Shown piece after piece: positions 33,279-43,318 of a DNA stretch of 64,000 nucleotides (position 1 is the first letter of the stretch; every line of letters begins with the position of its first letter). The DNA lies in contig MLAV02000001.1 in the NCBI GenBank assembly GCA_001870995.2, positions 62,001-126,000 of the forward strand, in the 5' to 3' direction. Below the pieces are notes generated by a model. That model had not been told where the DNA came from and ran no database searches. It saw only the letters and a program-made list of their open reading frames with translations. This stretch comes from Chitinophaga sp. CB10. Its GTDB lineage: Bacteria; Bacteroidota; Bacteroidia; Chitinophagales; Chitinophagaceae. Made by a program: the position numbers and the translations under genes.

Positions 33279-36200
33279 TTAGAAATTCACGTTCAGGCCT
33301 GCAATGAAGCCACGCGCCTGCGGATAGCGGCCCAGGTCAATGCCGTAGGTATCGGTGCCCACTTCAGGGTCCATACCGGAATATTTGGTAAAGGTGAAGA
33401 GGTTATTACCGGTAACGAATACACGCAGTTTGCTGATATGCATCCTGCCGGCCACCGCATTGGGCAAGGTGTAGCCGAGGGTAACGCTTTTCACGCGCAG
33501 GTAGGAACCATCTTCCAGGTACCAGTCGGAAGTAGTGCCAAAGTTACCGTTAGGATCGCTGATGGAAACGCGTGGAATATCCGTGTTGGTGTTGGTCGGC
33601 GTCCAGGCATTCTTTACATCCGCCAGCAGGTTGTAACCCTGGCCGGTTACCAGCGGCGCAAGGCCGGTATATTTCAGGGCATTGAAAATCTTGTTGCCCT
33701 GCACGCCCTGCAGGAAGAGGTTGAAGTCAAACCCTTTGTAGCTGCCGTTGAAGGTGAATCCGTACGTGAATTTGGGATATGGCGTGCCCATAAACTGGCG
33801 GTCGGAATTATTGATTTTACCATCGTTGTTGTAATCGATGAATTTCATATCCCCCGGTTTGGCATTCGGCTGGATCTTGCTGACAGCGCCGGTTTTAGGA
33901 TCGGTCCAGGTGTAGTTATCGATTTCCGCCTGGGTCTGGAACAGGCCTGCGCTTTTCACGAGGTAGTAGGAGTAGAGCGGGTGCCCGACTTCTACCCGGA
34001 TAGGTGTGATGGAGCTGCGGATATTGATGTCGGAAGTACTCAGCACCTGGTCGCCCATGCCTAAGGACAGCAGTTTGTTATTCACCGTAGCGAGGTTGGC
34101 GCTCACGCTGTATTGGAACTCGCTGCCTTCCTTGCTGTTGTAGGTGATGCCCAGTTCAATACCGTTATCCCTTACATTGCCCACGTTCATCCAGGCGCCG
34201 TTCTGCACGCCATCCGTACTTAACGCCTGTTTCTGGCGGAGCATTTTGTTGGTCTTTTTGATGAAGTAGTCGCCGATCAGGTAAAGGCGGTTGTTAAACA
34301 ACCCGAGGTCCATACCGATGTTGGTCTGCTGAGATTCTGCCCAGGTGAGGTCCGGGTTGGCGATGGTTTGTTCGTAATAAGCGCGGCCGATGGCAGGTTG
34401 TGCGCCAAAGTACACGCTGGAACGGCCCAGCAGCGGGCTCACCGCGCCTACCGGCAGGGAGGAGAGGTTGCCCAGCAAACCGTAGCTGCCCCTGAATTTG
34501 AGGTAGCTCAGTACATCGCCGATTTCGAGGTCTTTCATAAACTGTTCGCTCGTGAGCACGTAGCCGGCAGAGAGGCTATAGTAGTTCTGGTATCGGTGCG
34601 CAGGCGCCACGAGGGAAGTGCCGTCCCTTCTGCCCAGTACGGAGAAGAGGTATTTGGCTTTATAGTCGTAGTTGATACGGCCAAAGAAGGACTGTGCGGC
34701 GGAGAGGTCGCGCCCGCCGTTGAAGCCATTCGGGTCAACGGCATCGCCGTTTTGCGGGTAGCGGAATTCAGGCCGCTCGTCGCCAAAATTATTTACCAAC
34801 AGGCTGAAGTAATCGCGTTGCATACGCTGGTAGCTGAAGCCGCCTACTACGTTGAGGTGGTGGGCCTGCAGCTGTTTATCGTAGGTCAGCGTTTGCTCTG
34901 CCAGCAGATCGCTGGAATTGCTGTTGGAGAGGTAAAGGTTGTTGAAGTCGAATTTCTTACCGATTTCGAGGATGCGGGAAGTAAAGTTCTTCTCGTTATC
35001 AAACACTTTGTTGATGGAGAAGTTGGAGCGGAAAGTGAGGTTGGCAGGCAACTTTATTTCCACGTAGGGGTTGATGAGCAGGAAGCTTTTCGGGTGCTTC
35101 TGATCGAGGCGTTGCAGGTAGGCCACGGGGTTGATCACATCCCCGTAACCGCCGGCCCATTTGGCGGGCAGGCCGCTGTAGGAGCCATCCGGCTGGTAGG
35201 GCGTAACGCTCGGCGTGTATTGCAGGGCGGTGAGGATAGCGCCGGTGTAGGCGCTGGTAGTGTTGGCGCCGTTGCCGTTGGAGTACGCGTAGCTGAGGTT
35301 TTCGCCTACTTTCAGCCAGTTGTTGAGCTGGTGTTCGGAGTTGAGGCGGAAGTTATAGCGTTCGTTGAAGGTATTGATGAGGATACCTTCCTGTTTGCGG
35401 TAACCGAAGCCCATGAAGAATTTGGATTTATCGTTACCACCGCTCATGTCCACGTTGTATTCCTGCAGTTTGGCGGAGCGGGTGATCTCGTCCATCCAGT
35501 TGGTGCGGGTGATGGCGCCGTCCGGGTTCTGCGTGGCGTCATAGGCCGGGTTGCGGGCTTTGCCGGCGTTGTCGTACGCCTGGTTCATGACGCTGTTGAA
35601 TTCAGCGGCGTTGAGCACGTCCAGCGTTTTGTATGTCTTTTGCACGCCCATTTTGGCTTCCGCGTTGACGGACATCTTGCCGGATTTGCCTTTTTTGGTA
35701 GTGATGAGGATGACGCCACCGGAAGCGCGTGCGCCGTAAATAGCGGCGGCAGCGTCTTTGAGGACGGAGATGGACTCAATGTCCGCCGGGTTGATCAGGC
35801 CATTATAGATGGTACCATCCACCACGTAGAGCGGGTTTTCGCCGTTGATACCGCCCGTACCGCGGATATATACCTTGGGCGCGGAGGTAGGGTCGCCGCC
35901 CTGGTTTTGTACCACTACGCCGGGGGCTTTGCCCTGCATGGCTTCTTCCACGCTGTTTACAGAGCGGGAGCTGAGTTTATCCAGCTTTACATCTGTGATC
36001 GCGCCGGAAATCTTATTACGGGACTGGCTGCCGTAACCCACCACCAATACCTGCCCTAGTTCGCGGCTGGCGGTGTTGAGTACGATTTGCAGGGGCGCGC
36101 CGTTGAAGATAACTTCCTGTTGTTTGTACCCTACCATGCTGATAACGAGTACTGCGTCGCCATTGAGGGGAGCGCTGAAGGAGAAGTTGCCGTTAGCGTC

Positions 36201-36683
36201 TGTGATGGCGCCTTTGTTAGTGCCTTTGAGTTGCACGACCGCCCCCGGCAGCGGGCCGGAGGCATCGGTTACTTTACCGCTGATCTTTTTTTCCTGTTGC
36301 AGGGAGGTATTGACGCCGGCAGGGGTGGCGGCGGCGGGAAAGATCACGATGGTGTTCTGGCGTTCTTCGTATTTCAGGCCGGTGCTGTTGAGCAGGTCGG
36401 ACAGGATAGCCGCCACCGTTTCATTTTTCCAGGAATGCGGCGCCACGCGGACGTTGGCGAGGGCGCGGTTATCGTAGGAGATGCGCACGCCGGCTTTCTT
36501 TTCCAGGGATACGATGGCCTGGGTAAGGGAACCTTTTTTTACATCCATGCCCGGCACTACATGCTCCAATGCCTGGCTGAAGGCGGAGAAGCTTTCTGTG
36601 AACGGGACGGATGCCAGTAGTAGAACAAGCAGGGGCTTCATCCTTCGCGGATGTTTCAGGTGATTTTGCAATGTTGGTTGCAT
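33279..36683 (-). CDS. SusC/RagA-family TonB-dependent transporter with N-terminal STN signalling domain
   Basis: 1134 residues from the ATG at 36683. The open frame extends 54 codons upstream into the FecR gene end, but the signal peptide begins here (MKPLLVLLLASVPF, residue 15 on). Order: STN domain (about 45-110), carboxypeptidase-like regulatory domain (KISGKVTDASG, about 130-210), TonB plug (about 235-350, with YVVDG), then a 22-strand barrel ending in NVNF. The STN domain touches FecR in the periplasm and passes the substrate signal to the ECF sigma factor. The sigma, FecR and susC genes are all here in order, so a complete trans-envelope switch is present. Confidence 0.95.
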   Translation of the reverse strand: MQPTLQNHLKHPRRMKPLLVLLLASVPFTESFSAFSQALEHVVPGMDVKKGSLTQAIVSLEKKAGVRISYDNRALANVRVAPHSWKNETVAAILSDLLNSTGLKYEERQNTIVIFPAAATPAGVNTSLQQEKKISGKVTDASGPLPGAVVQLKGTNKGAITDANGNFSFSAPLNGDAVLVISMVGYKQQEVIFNGAPLQIVLNTASRELGQVLVVGYGSQSRNKISGAITDVKLDKLSSRSVNSVEEAMQGKAPGVVVQNQGGDPTSAPKVYIRGTGGINGENPLYVVDGTIYNGLINPADIESISVLKDAAAAIYGARASGGVILITTKKGKSGKMSVNAEAKMGVQKTYKTLDVLNAAEFNSVMNQAYDNAGKARNPAYDATQNPDGAITRTNWMDEITRSAKLQEYNVDMSGGNDKSKFFMGFGYRKQEGILINTFNERYNFRLNSEHQLNNWLKVGENLSYAYSNGNGANTTSAYTGAILTALQYTPSVTPYQPDGSYSGLPAKWAGGYGDVINPVAYLQRLDQKHPKSFLLINPYVEIKLPANLTFRSNFSINKVFDNEKNFTSRILEIGKKFDFNNLYLSNSNSSDLLAEQTLTYDKQLQAHHLNVVGGFSYQRMQRDYFSLLVNNFGDERPEFRYPQNGDAVDPNGFNGGRDLSAAQSFFGRINYDYKAKYLFSVLGRRDGTSLVAPAHRYQNYYSLSAGYVLTSEQFMKDLEIGDVLSYLKFRGSYGLLGNLSSLPVGAVSPLLGRSSVYFGAQPAIGRAYYEQTIANPDLTWAESQQTNIGMDLGLFNNRLYLIGDYFIKKTNKMLRQKQALSTDGVQNGAWMNVGNVRDNGIELGITYNSKEGSEFQYSVSANLATVNNKLLSLGMGDQVLSTSDINIRSSITPIRVEVGHPLYSYYLVKSAGLFQTQAEIDNYTWTDPKTGAVSKIQPNAKPGDMKFIDYNNDGKINNSDRQFMGTPYPKFTYGFTFNGSYKGFDFNLFLQGVQGNKIFNALKYTGLAPLVTGQGYNLLADVKNAWTPTNTNTDIPRVSISDPNGNFGTTSDWYLEDGSYLRVKSVTLGYTLPNAVAGRMHISKLRVFVTGNNLFTFTKYSGMDPEVGTDTYGIDLGRYPQARGFIAGLNVNF

Positions 36684-36715
36684 AGTGTAGTGTATTAAAT
36701 ATGATTGTCTGGTTG

Positions 36716-37642
36716 TTACTGTACCACATACTTTTGTTGGTCTGTGGTATGGAATTTTATTTTTGGTGAGATGATAATCCTGCTGATAATATCGAGTTTG
36801 TTTTGAAGGGTCATGCTGGGGGTAAAGCTGACGCTTAACCTGCACGCATCTATGTTCACCTTCGTTTCAAACGTTACGCCGTGGTAGTTCTCCAGCTCCC
36901 ACAGCACCTGTTGCAGCGGCGTGTCGTGGAGTGCCAGTTCCCCGTTGGTCCAGCTGCGGATGCTGGCGCTGTCGATAAAACTCATCCTGGCCATTTGCGG
37001 GGTGACGGTGAGTTGCTGGGATGCCTGGAGGATGCCGAGCACCTGTTCTTTTTCCGTTACCTGCACTTTACCTGTTGCCACAGCGATGCGGGCGGGCTGG
37101 CCTTTGACGTTGGTAATGGCGAAGGCGGTGCCGAGTACTTTCACGCGTATATCCGCCGCTTCCACGAGGAAGGGGGACTGGCTGTTCTGCGCAACGTCGA
37201 AGTAGCCGTGGCCTTTGATGCGTACGGTTCTGTTGGCGGTGAAGGCGGCGGGGTATTCAAACGTGGTGGAAGCGTTGAGCCATACCTGTGAGCCATCGGG
37301 GAGGACGATTTTTTTCACTTCCTCTTTACCGGTGCGGACGGTTTGCCAGGCGACGGGGGCGGTGCGGCGGGCGTCGGTTTTCCACCACCATGCCAGTGCG
37401 ATCAGGGGGAGAAGCGCTGCCGCTACGGCCCAGCGTTTCCAGCTGAGGGGGCGTACGGCAGGCGCCTGGTGGATATTTCTAAGGATAGTTTGCTTGATGG
37501 AGGCCTGCATTTCCGCGGGTAGCCCGGCGGATTGGCGTCCCTGCATGCGGTCGAGCCAGGCCATGAGGAGGAGTACTTCTTCCGGGGAGCATTTGCCGGC
37601 GCGGTAGCGGGCCATTAATTTGTATATCTCTTCTCTTTCCAA
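36716..37642 (-). CDS. FecR-family anti-sigma factor / signal transducer
   Basis: 308 residues: a short cytoplasmic N-terminal helical part that would hold the sigma factor (MEREEIYKLMARYRAGKCSPEE region), one transmembrane helix (about 71-87) and a periplasmic FecR domain (about 105-210: GSQVWLNASTTFEYP, GHGYFDVA, VKVLGTAF) followed by the C-terminal STN-binding part. It keeps the sigma factor at 37870 inactive until the SusC STN domain signals ligand. It ends 32 bases before susC and starts 227 bases after the sigma gene. Confidence 0.93.
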   Translation of the reverse strand: MEREEIYKLMARYRAGKCSPEEVLLLMAWLDRMQGRQSAGLPAEMQASIKQTILRNIHQAPAVRPLSWKRWAVAAALLPLIALAWWWKTDARRTAPVAWQTVRTGKEEVKKIVLPDGSQVWLNASTTFEYPAAFTANRTVRIKGHGYFDVAQNSQSPFLVEAADIRVKVLGTAFAITNVKGQPARIAVATGKVQVTEKEQVLGILQASQQLTVTPQMARMSFIDSASIRSWTNGELALHDTPLQQVLWELENYHGVTFETKVNIDACRLSVSFTPSMTLQNKLDIISRIIISPKIKFHTTDQQKYVVQ

Positions 37643-37869
37643 TTAAAACGATTTAGCGGATCAGGAAAAATTTGCTCGTTTGTATATATGTCACATGTGG
37701 CGGAAAGGATAACTATTCCGGTTGTGTGCTTAACATTTTGGTAATATGGGCGCCGGTGGTTACCGTGGCGGGCGGTTTGCCGGGCAGGGGAATTGGGCCT
37801 GCAAAACAGCGCCGCTGCGTTGTAGCCTGCAAGGCCCAACGATGGCGGCACAATAGGTATAGGGAGTAA

Positions 37870-38427
37870 TTATAGGAGGAAGGAAGCCATAGAGCCTTTC
37901 AGCATAAGCTTCAGCCTTTTATTGGCGGTATTGAGCTGGTTGCGAACTGTTTGTTCGGAGGCCCCGAGTTTGGCGGCAATTTCAGCTACGGATAAATTCT
38001 CAAAGCGACTTAACTTAAATACTTCCTGAATGCGTGCAGGCAGCTGGTTCACGTGCTGGTGCAGCTCTTCGTACAGTTGCTTATAATATAACTGGTCGGA
38101 GCTGCTGGAGGTAACTTCCGTCAGCAGCCCGGCAAATACATGTTCATGCCGGTTACGGATATCTTCTTTTCGCAGGGCGTTTAAAATGCGTAGCCGCAGT
38201 AAAAACAGCAGAAAGGCCCTGGTTTCTTTAGGAAGGGGTAGCGAAGCCCGTTTTTCCCAGAGTTCCAGGAAGAAGTTCTGTAATACATCCTTGGCCATAT
38301 CCACATCCGCGATGATATTACAGGTATAATGCATGAGGGCATCCCAGTGTTCCTGGAACAGTTGCTCAAACGCCGTAGTATCGCCCTCCTGGAAACGTTC
38401 CCACCTGTTATTGTCTGGCATAATCAC
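37870..38427 (-). CDS. ECF sigma factor of the sus locus
   Basis: 185 residues: region 2 (TAFEQLFQEHWDALMHYTC, DMAKDVLQNFFLELWEKR) and region 4 (LPARIQEVFKLSRFENLSV, AEIAAKLGASEQTVRNQL) of the FecI/RpoE-like ECF group. Placed immediately before fecR and susC in the same direction, the standard Bacteroidota arrangement for substrate-inducible outer membrane transport. A TACCTTTG box lies 21 bases upstream of the ATG. Confidence 0.93.
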   Translation of the reverse strand: MIMPDNNRWERFQEGDTTAFEQLFQEHWDALMHYTCNIIADVDMAKDVLQNFFLELWEKRASLPLPKETRAFLLFLLRLRILNALRKEDIRNRHEHVFAGLLTEVTSSSSDQLYYKQLYEELHQHVNQLPARIQEVFKLSRFENLSVAEIAAKLGASEQTVRNQLNTANKRLKLMLKGSMASFLL

Positions 38428-38447
38428 TGAAGTTGGATAAGCAGGCC

Positions 38448-38455
38448 CAAAGGTA
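38448..38455 (-). promoter_or_regulatory. Putative -7 box of the ECF sigma gene
   Basis: TACCTTTG on the minus strand fits TAnnTTTG exactly and lies 21 bases before the ATG at 38427. I see no convincing TTG/TTTG at the expected -33 distance. Confidence 0.4.
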
Positions 38456-38551
38456 AGGCCATAGTTATCTGGTTGATAAAACGCTTTTTTATGTTTATGT
38501 TAATTGTATGCTGCTTGCCGGCAGGTTTCCGGTTACAACTCATAATCTCCT

Positions 38552-41200
38552 TTATCCCCGCATCCTTCTCCTGCTGTATATCCATCCCACTAAACCCAAT
38601 ATCAGCGCCAGCACCGGCCAATAACGGCTGTATCCCGCCGCAGCCGCCAGCGGTTGCGCATTGCCCTGGTAATATAAGGCGGCCCAATAGTAAGGCAGCT
38701 TATGCAACTCGCTCACTGACGGGTCCTCCAGCCATTGGACCTTAGCCTGTTGCAATGCCATGGCTGCATTGCGCTCTTTTTGCAGCCCCCGGTAAAAATG
38801 TTGCATCAGGAGCGGAGCGGTGGCATCGGTCACATTCCATAATGCCGCCACTACTGCCGGCGTACCGGTGGCTACAAAGGCCCTTGCCATACTTTCCGCT
38901 CCTTCTCCCGCCATGTATCGCCCATCCGCTGTGCGGCAGGCGCTTAGCACCACCAGGGCCGGATGTTGCGGGGTTTGGTGCAGCTCAAATAAATAAAACG
39001 GCGCATCGGATAAGGCAATATGCGGAGCGGCCAGCGTATCCTGCCGGATGTAGGCATGGGAGCTGATATGGAGGATGCCGCCGCGCTGCAGGGCTTTTTT
39101 CAGCGCTGTGGTGCTGGCAGCTGCATTTTCGTATAGCTCGCCTGTAACCACTTCCTGTAATAACGTTTTTTCCTGCGCTACCCCCTGTAGGTTGCCCCGC
39201 TGCTGCTGCCCGGATACGAAGAAGCCGGTGAATGCCGGTGATTGAGGATCGGTACTATATTGCGCATACCAGGTACGGAGGGAATAGGCGTAGGAAAAGG
39301 TAGCCTGCCTGACGAGGAACGGCCATTTGCTGACGGCAGGTTTGTACACGCTGTCCGTCACCAGCGCTTCCACAGGTAAGCCGGTAAGGCTGCCATCCAA
39401 CAGGAGGCAATAGGACGCGCCGGCTTCCGGCGGATGCGCGCGGAACAGCTGCCGGTAAATCGTATAGGCGTCCCGGTAATATTGCGCCGGTTTGCTCACC
39501 ATGGCCTGGGGGCCTTCGTCAAAATAATGTTGGCGAAAGTATTGCAGGCTGTCCGCCGGGAGGATCGTACGGTCGAGGTAGCGAATGCCCTGTTGCCCTA
39601 ACTCCATCGTATATACGAGGTTGCCGGCGGTGAAGTAAGTACGGATATAATTTTTTGGTCCCAGCTTTTTAAGCATCGCAGTTAGCGGCAGGCTGGTATC
39701 CGGCTGCTGGGTATGATCCGCCTGTTTATGCAGCCGGGAAAGCTCGTAGGCCAGTTGTTGCTGCCGTTGCCGCATACTGCTGTCCGCACCGCCCTGCTGC
39801 AGGGCTTCTTTCTGGTAGTAGGCCTGCGCCTGTTCCAGTACCCTGATCTTATGAATTAGGGTATCTTTTGCGCGAAGGTGGAGGCGTTGGAGCTGTTCCC
39901 ATAGCAGCTGGGACTTGCTGTCCTCCATAAACAGCAGGAGGTCCTGCCGGTAGTGGTCCTTACCGCCGGCTTTCCAGGCGGTATAGGCGGTGTTAATGGC
40001 GCTGGCATAACGGGTACGGATATCCGCTACGGACATTTCCCTTGAGGCTGCGGATACATATGCCTGCCGCAGCTCCCGTTCGGTGGCGAAGGTGAGTTTG
40101 TAATAGTGCAGGGCATCGTCGAAACGGCCCTGCGTGGCGTGTACTTCCGCCAGGAGGTAGCAAAGGTCCATCAGGGTGTTTTCCGCATATACATCCGCGG
40201 CGGTAACCGCGCGTAAACGTTTGCCGGGGAGTAGTAAAGCGGCGCAGCTGTCGAGGTTGGCCAGCGCTTTATCCGGTTCCTTCCCGGCGGCGTATAGCCG
40301 CGCAATGCGCAGGAATAATTTTGCCTGCTCCCGGCGGCGGTGGGGGAGGCGTTCGTAAGGGAAGCGCAATGCCTGCCGGTAATAGCGCATCGCCTGTTGC
40401 GGCGAGGCGGCATAAATATCGCCTGCCTGCTGGTAGGCCATGTATAGCCAGTGGGCTGCGGCCGGGTCGTTGGCTGGTTGTTGTGCGAGGATGCGGATAG
40501 CCTGGGAGATGGATTGCTGCGCTGCGGGCGTATCGCCCAGCTGCTGGTACACATCCGCCTGCTCTGATAATAACAGGCCATAAAGCGCACTGCGTTTATC
40601 CGCCAACGTAATGCCCTTGCGGCAGCAGTCCAGCGCCAGGGCATATTCCCCCCGGTTGGCTGCCGCATTGGCCAGGTTGCTGTAAGTGGCTGCCATGGCG
40701 TCTTTGTCTTCCAGGGCAGTCGCAACCTTCAGGGACATGCGGTGGATATAGATCGCCTGATCGTAATCGCCCAGTCGTGTATAGTTGTTACCCAGCGGCT
40801 TCAGGATATGCTCCAGCAAGAATTCCGGATCGGCATCGGGAAACTGCTGGCGTACCCAGTCAAAAGCTTTTTGGTAGATGGCCGTGGAGGAAATGATATC
40901 GCCTGATTGGAGGTAGCGGTAACCTGCGTTGGCCAGGAGGTCCAGCCAGGCTTGTTTTTCTGGCTGGGTGCGCGGTGCGCGCCAGCTGCTCTGCAGGGTG
41001 GCTTCCAGTTGTCTGGCTTTCTGTCCCTGGTCGGGCAAGGGGAGTTGTAGTTGTGCGTATATCCAGCCGCTGAGGTCATCTTTGCTGCGGTAGTAGCGGA
41101 GGGTATCGGAGGAGGGGGCGTGGAAGGCAAGTAATGGCACTGCCGCCACCAGCAGCAACAGGTACTTCAACCGCCTGATATGTACAGCGCCTTCAGCCAT
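38552..41200 (-). CDS. TPR-CHAT caspase-like protease, membrane-anchored
   Basis: 882 residues: an N-terminal hydrophobic segment (about 10-26), tetratricopeptide repeats (about 60-420), a coiled region, and a C-terminal CHAT domain (about 560-845). The CHAT catalytic dyad is intact: His715 in HISSHAY and Cys755 in LSACRT. The usual GEG..SMARAF and GTPAVVAALWNV motifs follow. A C-terminal helix (WPVLALILGLVGWIY) and basic tail end the protein. CHAT proteases are clan CD cysteine peptidases (separase/caspase relatives) that cut protein substrates when triggered. It follows the PKD-barrel protein by 23 bases in one operon. The substrate is unknown. Confidence 0.9.
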   Translation of the reverse strand: MAEGAVHIRRLKYLLLLVAAVPLLAFHAPSSDTLRYYRSKDDLSGWIYAQLQLPLPDQGQKARQLEATLQSSWRAPRTQPEKQAWLDLLANAGYRYLQSGDIISSTAIYQKAFDWVRQQFPDADPEFLLEHILKPLGNNYTRLGDYDQAIYIHRMSLKVATALEDKDAMAATYSNLANAAANRGEYALALDCCRKGITLADKRSALYGLLLSEQADVYQQLGDTPAAQQSISQAIRILAQQPANDPAAAHWLYMAYQQAGDIYAASPQQAMRYYRQALRFPYERLPHRRREQAKLFLRIARLYAAGKEPDKALANLDSCAALLLPGKRLRAVTAADVYAENTLMDLCYLLAEVHATQGRFDDALHYYKLTFATERELRQAYVSAASREMSVADIRTRYASAINTAYTAWKAGGKDHYRQDLLLFMEDSKSQLLWEQLQRLHLRAKDTLIHKIRVLEQAQAYYQKEALQQGGADSSMRQRQQQLAYELSRLHKQADHTQQPDTSLPLTAMLKKLGPKNYIRTYFTAGNLVYTMELGQQGIRYLDRTILPADSLQYFRQHYFDEGPQAMVSKPAQYYRDAYTIYRQLFRAHPPEAGASYCLLLDGSLTGLPVEALVTDSVYKPAVSKWPFLVRQATFSYAYSLRTWYAQYSTDPQSPAFTGFFVSGQQQRGNLQGVAQEKTLLQEVVTGELYENAAASTTALKKALQRGGILHISSHAYIRQDTLAAPHIALSDAPFYLFELHQTPQHPALVVLSACRTADGRYMAGEGAESMARAFVATGTPAVVAALWNVTDATAPLLMQHFYRGLQKERNAAMALQQAKVQWLEDPSVSELHKLPYYWAALYYQGNAQPLAAAAGYSRYWPVLALILGLVGWIYSRRRMRG

Positions 41201-41223
41201 TTCTTAGCTGAAGTTATGGTTTT

Positions 41224-43212
41224 TTACAATCGATATATAGCGTAAACAAAAAATCTGTTGGGCGTATTCCCCGTCACCTGCCGGATGTACCTTAAACCCA
41301 CTGCCGGACCCGCTTTGACGCTTCCTGCCTGCACGTCCGCAAAGGCGGCCGCGTTAAAGGAAGCCAGCCAGGCGGTATTTTCAGTAAGCGTATTGCTGAC
41401 AGTTTTCAGCACCACATCCGGCCGCTGAAAGTCGGAGAGGTACGCTTTGTTTTCAACAGTTGTTTTAGTGGAGAGGTTAACCTGCGCCAGCGCGCCAACG
41501 CCAACGCCTATCCAGCGGTTTAAATTATAACGGAAATGCAGCGGTACTACCTGCAGGGAGCTCCGGGTGATTTGCGTACTGCTGCTCCGGCCGCTCACCA
41601 TATACGCCCGCCCGTCCACGGTGGTGTCGCGCTTATCCCTCGTGTAGCCGCTCTCGTGGGATTCTTTTTCCAGTACGCCCGCATAGGCTTCCAGCTGGAA
41701 ATACGGCCTTGACGGCGCAAAGGGCGCCAGTACAGCGCCGAGCTGCAAAGGCCCACGCAGCGTATAGTCGCCACTGTTAGGCGCAAACGTATAGCCGGCT
41801 ACGATTGCCGGCGATATGCCTTTGATAAACCTTGCCGTAGCCCGGTTGGTATAGATCGGCTCATTCTTATCGAATATAATAGCGGCACTGCTGGAAAACG
41901 GGATTTTCTTTGGCTTCTTCTTAAAACGGATGGTGTAACTGATAAATCCCTTGGTGGAGTCCGGGTCCGACACGCCGTCCTGCTGCATGCCTGGCAGGTA
42001 AATGTTCCTGAATACGAAATACAGGCTGTCCCTGGTGCGTACGGTATCAATACAGCTTTGCGTGTTATAGGCGGAGTCGCAGTGGATGCACTCGGGGCTC
42101 ATGCTGTTGATCGCTACCGTTTCTGTATTCAGTTGCTTAGGCACGGCGATGCCGATTGCTACTTTTTTAGCGGGTCCTTTACCGGTATTCTGGAATTGCA
42201 CTTTATAGGTCAGCTCTTTCTTTTTGCCCATCAGGCGGTAATTGATCCTGCGTTTTTTCAATTGCATCCTGTTGGGATCGTGGGAGGCTACTACCGGCAT
42301 TTCCAGTGTAAATGCCTCCGGCTGTAAAGCCGGGTTGTCAGGAATCATTACAGCGGTCATGCTCACGATAGCATTGGTGTCTGCAATCATTTCAGGCAGT
42401 GTATGCAGGGTTACAAAAAGGAATCGTTCTGTACCCTGGTTAGCCCGGTTAAATTTCATGACGGTATGGCCGCCATATACCTGCTGCATATTTTGTAACA
42501 AAGCTTTAGCGGCGCTGTTAGGAGTGCTGCCAGTGCCGGCGGATGGGCCTTTGGCAAAAAGCATGTCACCGGCGTCGCCATCGAGTTGCGCCAGTAACGC
42601 CTCCATGGAACTGGAATCCATGCCGTTGTAACTGCGCTTTTCTGCAATGGAAAAACTTTCCCGGTCAAATTGCTTTTCATTGTAAAACAGTACCAGGGAG
42701 CCTGCGCCAATATCTCCTGCCGGATCCCTGTAGCCTATCAGCGCTACAAAATCTTCTCCGGGTTTGGGGCTCCTGTTTGTTTTCATTTCAATGTTTCCAT
42801 TACCGTGGAAAAAGTGCGAAGCCCAGATAGTGCCCTTCATGGGTTTCTTGACTTTTATAGGCCGTGGTTTGGTTGGCGGCGCTTTACCATCGTCGTAGTT
42901 ATTGGTAGCGTATAGCCGTAACAGGTAGGTGCCGGTATCGCTGTAATGCAGGGTAGGCGTTTTGGCGAAGCTGAAGGTACCGTCGCCCAGCTCCCAGAAG
43001 TAGGTATAAAAGGCGGCGGGCGCGCCGGCAATCTGCCTGAGCGGCCGCAGGTTGGCTGAAACCCGCATACTGTCGTCCTCGCCGGTAACCACAATTTCGG
43101 CCGGTATGGTATCTTCCGGGAATGCGGGCGGCCGGGGCGCGGCCGGCGTTTGCGCCATGGCGCAGGTATGCCTTAGGAGCAACAGTACAATGATAGGGAA
43201 CCAGTATTTCAT
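41224..43212 (-). CDS. PKD-domain surface protein with C-terminal barrel-like region
   Basis: 662 residues: a signal peptide (cleavage after CAMA, residue 20), a PKD domain (about 40-115: YTYFWELGDGTFS, YSDTGTYLLRLYA), a middle region with DUF11-like beta domains (LTYKVQFQNTGKGPAKKV) and a final 190 residues of amphipathic strands ending in FVYAIYRL, as for an outer membrane barrel. It may therefore be anchored in the outer membrane with its PKD part outside. Encoded directly before the CHAT protease and likely functioning with it. No enzymatic motif is seen. Confidence 0.75.
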   Translation of the reverse strand: MKYWFPIIVLLLLRHTCAMAQTPAAPRPPAFPEDTIPAEIVVTGEDDSMRVSANLRPLRQIAGAPAAFYTYFWELGDGTFSFAKTPTLHYSDTGTYLLRLYATNNYDDGKAPPTKPRPIKVKKPMKGTIWASHFFHGNGNIEMKTNRSPKPGEDFVALIGYRDPAGDIGAGSLVLFYNEKQFDRESFSIAEKRSYNGMDSSSMEALLAQLDGDAGDMLFAKGPSAGTGSTPNSAAKALLQNMQQVYGGHTVMKFNRANQGTERFLFVTLHTLPEMIADTNAIVSMTAVMIPDNPALQPEAFTLEMPVVASHDPNRMQLKKRRINYRLMGKKKELTYKVQFQNTGKGPAKKVAIGIAVPKQLNTETVAINSMSPECIHCDSAYNTQSCIDTVRTRDSLYFVFRNIYLPGMQQDGVSDPDSTKGFISYTIRFKKKPKKIPFSSSAAIIFDKNEPIYTNRATARFIKGISPAIVAGYTFAPNSGDYTLRGPLQLGAVLAPFAPSRPYFQLEAYAGVLEKESHESGYTRDKRDTTVDGRAYMVSGRSSSTQITRSSLQVVPLHFRYNLNRWIGVGVGALAQVNLSTKTTVENKAYLSDFQRPDVVLKTVSNTLTENTAWLASFNAAAFADVQAGSVKAGPAVGLRYIRQVTGNTPNRFFVYAIYRL

Positions 43213-43247
43213 ACCCTATAAATATAGATAATAATTATACAAAACAG

Positions 43248-43277
43248 CAATAAGCCGGCACGCCGGCCAGCTTATTG
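43248..43277 (-). terminator. Terminator after the lipoprotein gene
   Basis: CAATAAGC / GCTTATTG outer stem with an inner CGGC/GCCG stem. On the minus strand it is followed by CTGTTTTGTA. It lies between the lipoprotein gene (stop at 43319) and the PKD gene, suggesting separate transcripts. Confidence 0.6.
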
Positions 43278-43318
43278 CCCTTCAACATTCGGGGATATAT
43301 AAACGGATAACAGGCCGG

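Noticed and set aside
34368..36059. Open frame of about 563 codons antisense to susC
   Set aside because: Val/Ala-rich shadow of the Gly- and Asn-rich SusC coding strand; no family signature.
36684..36845. N-terminal extension of the SusC gene by 54 codons
   Set aside because: It overlaps the FecR 3' end, is Gln/Tyr/Lys-rich with no signal peptide, and the ATG at 36683 gives a normal SusC start.
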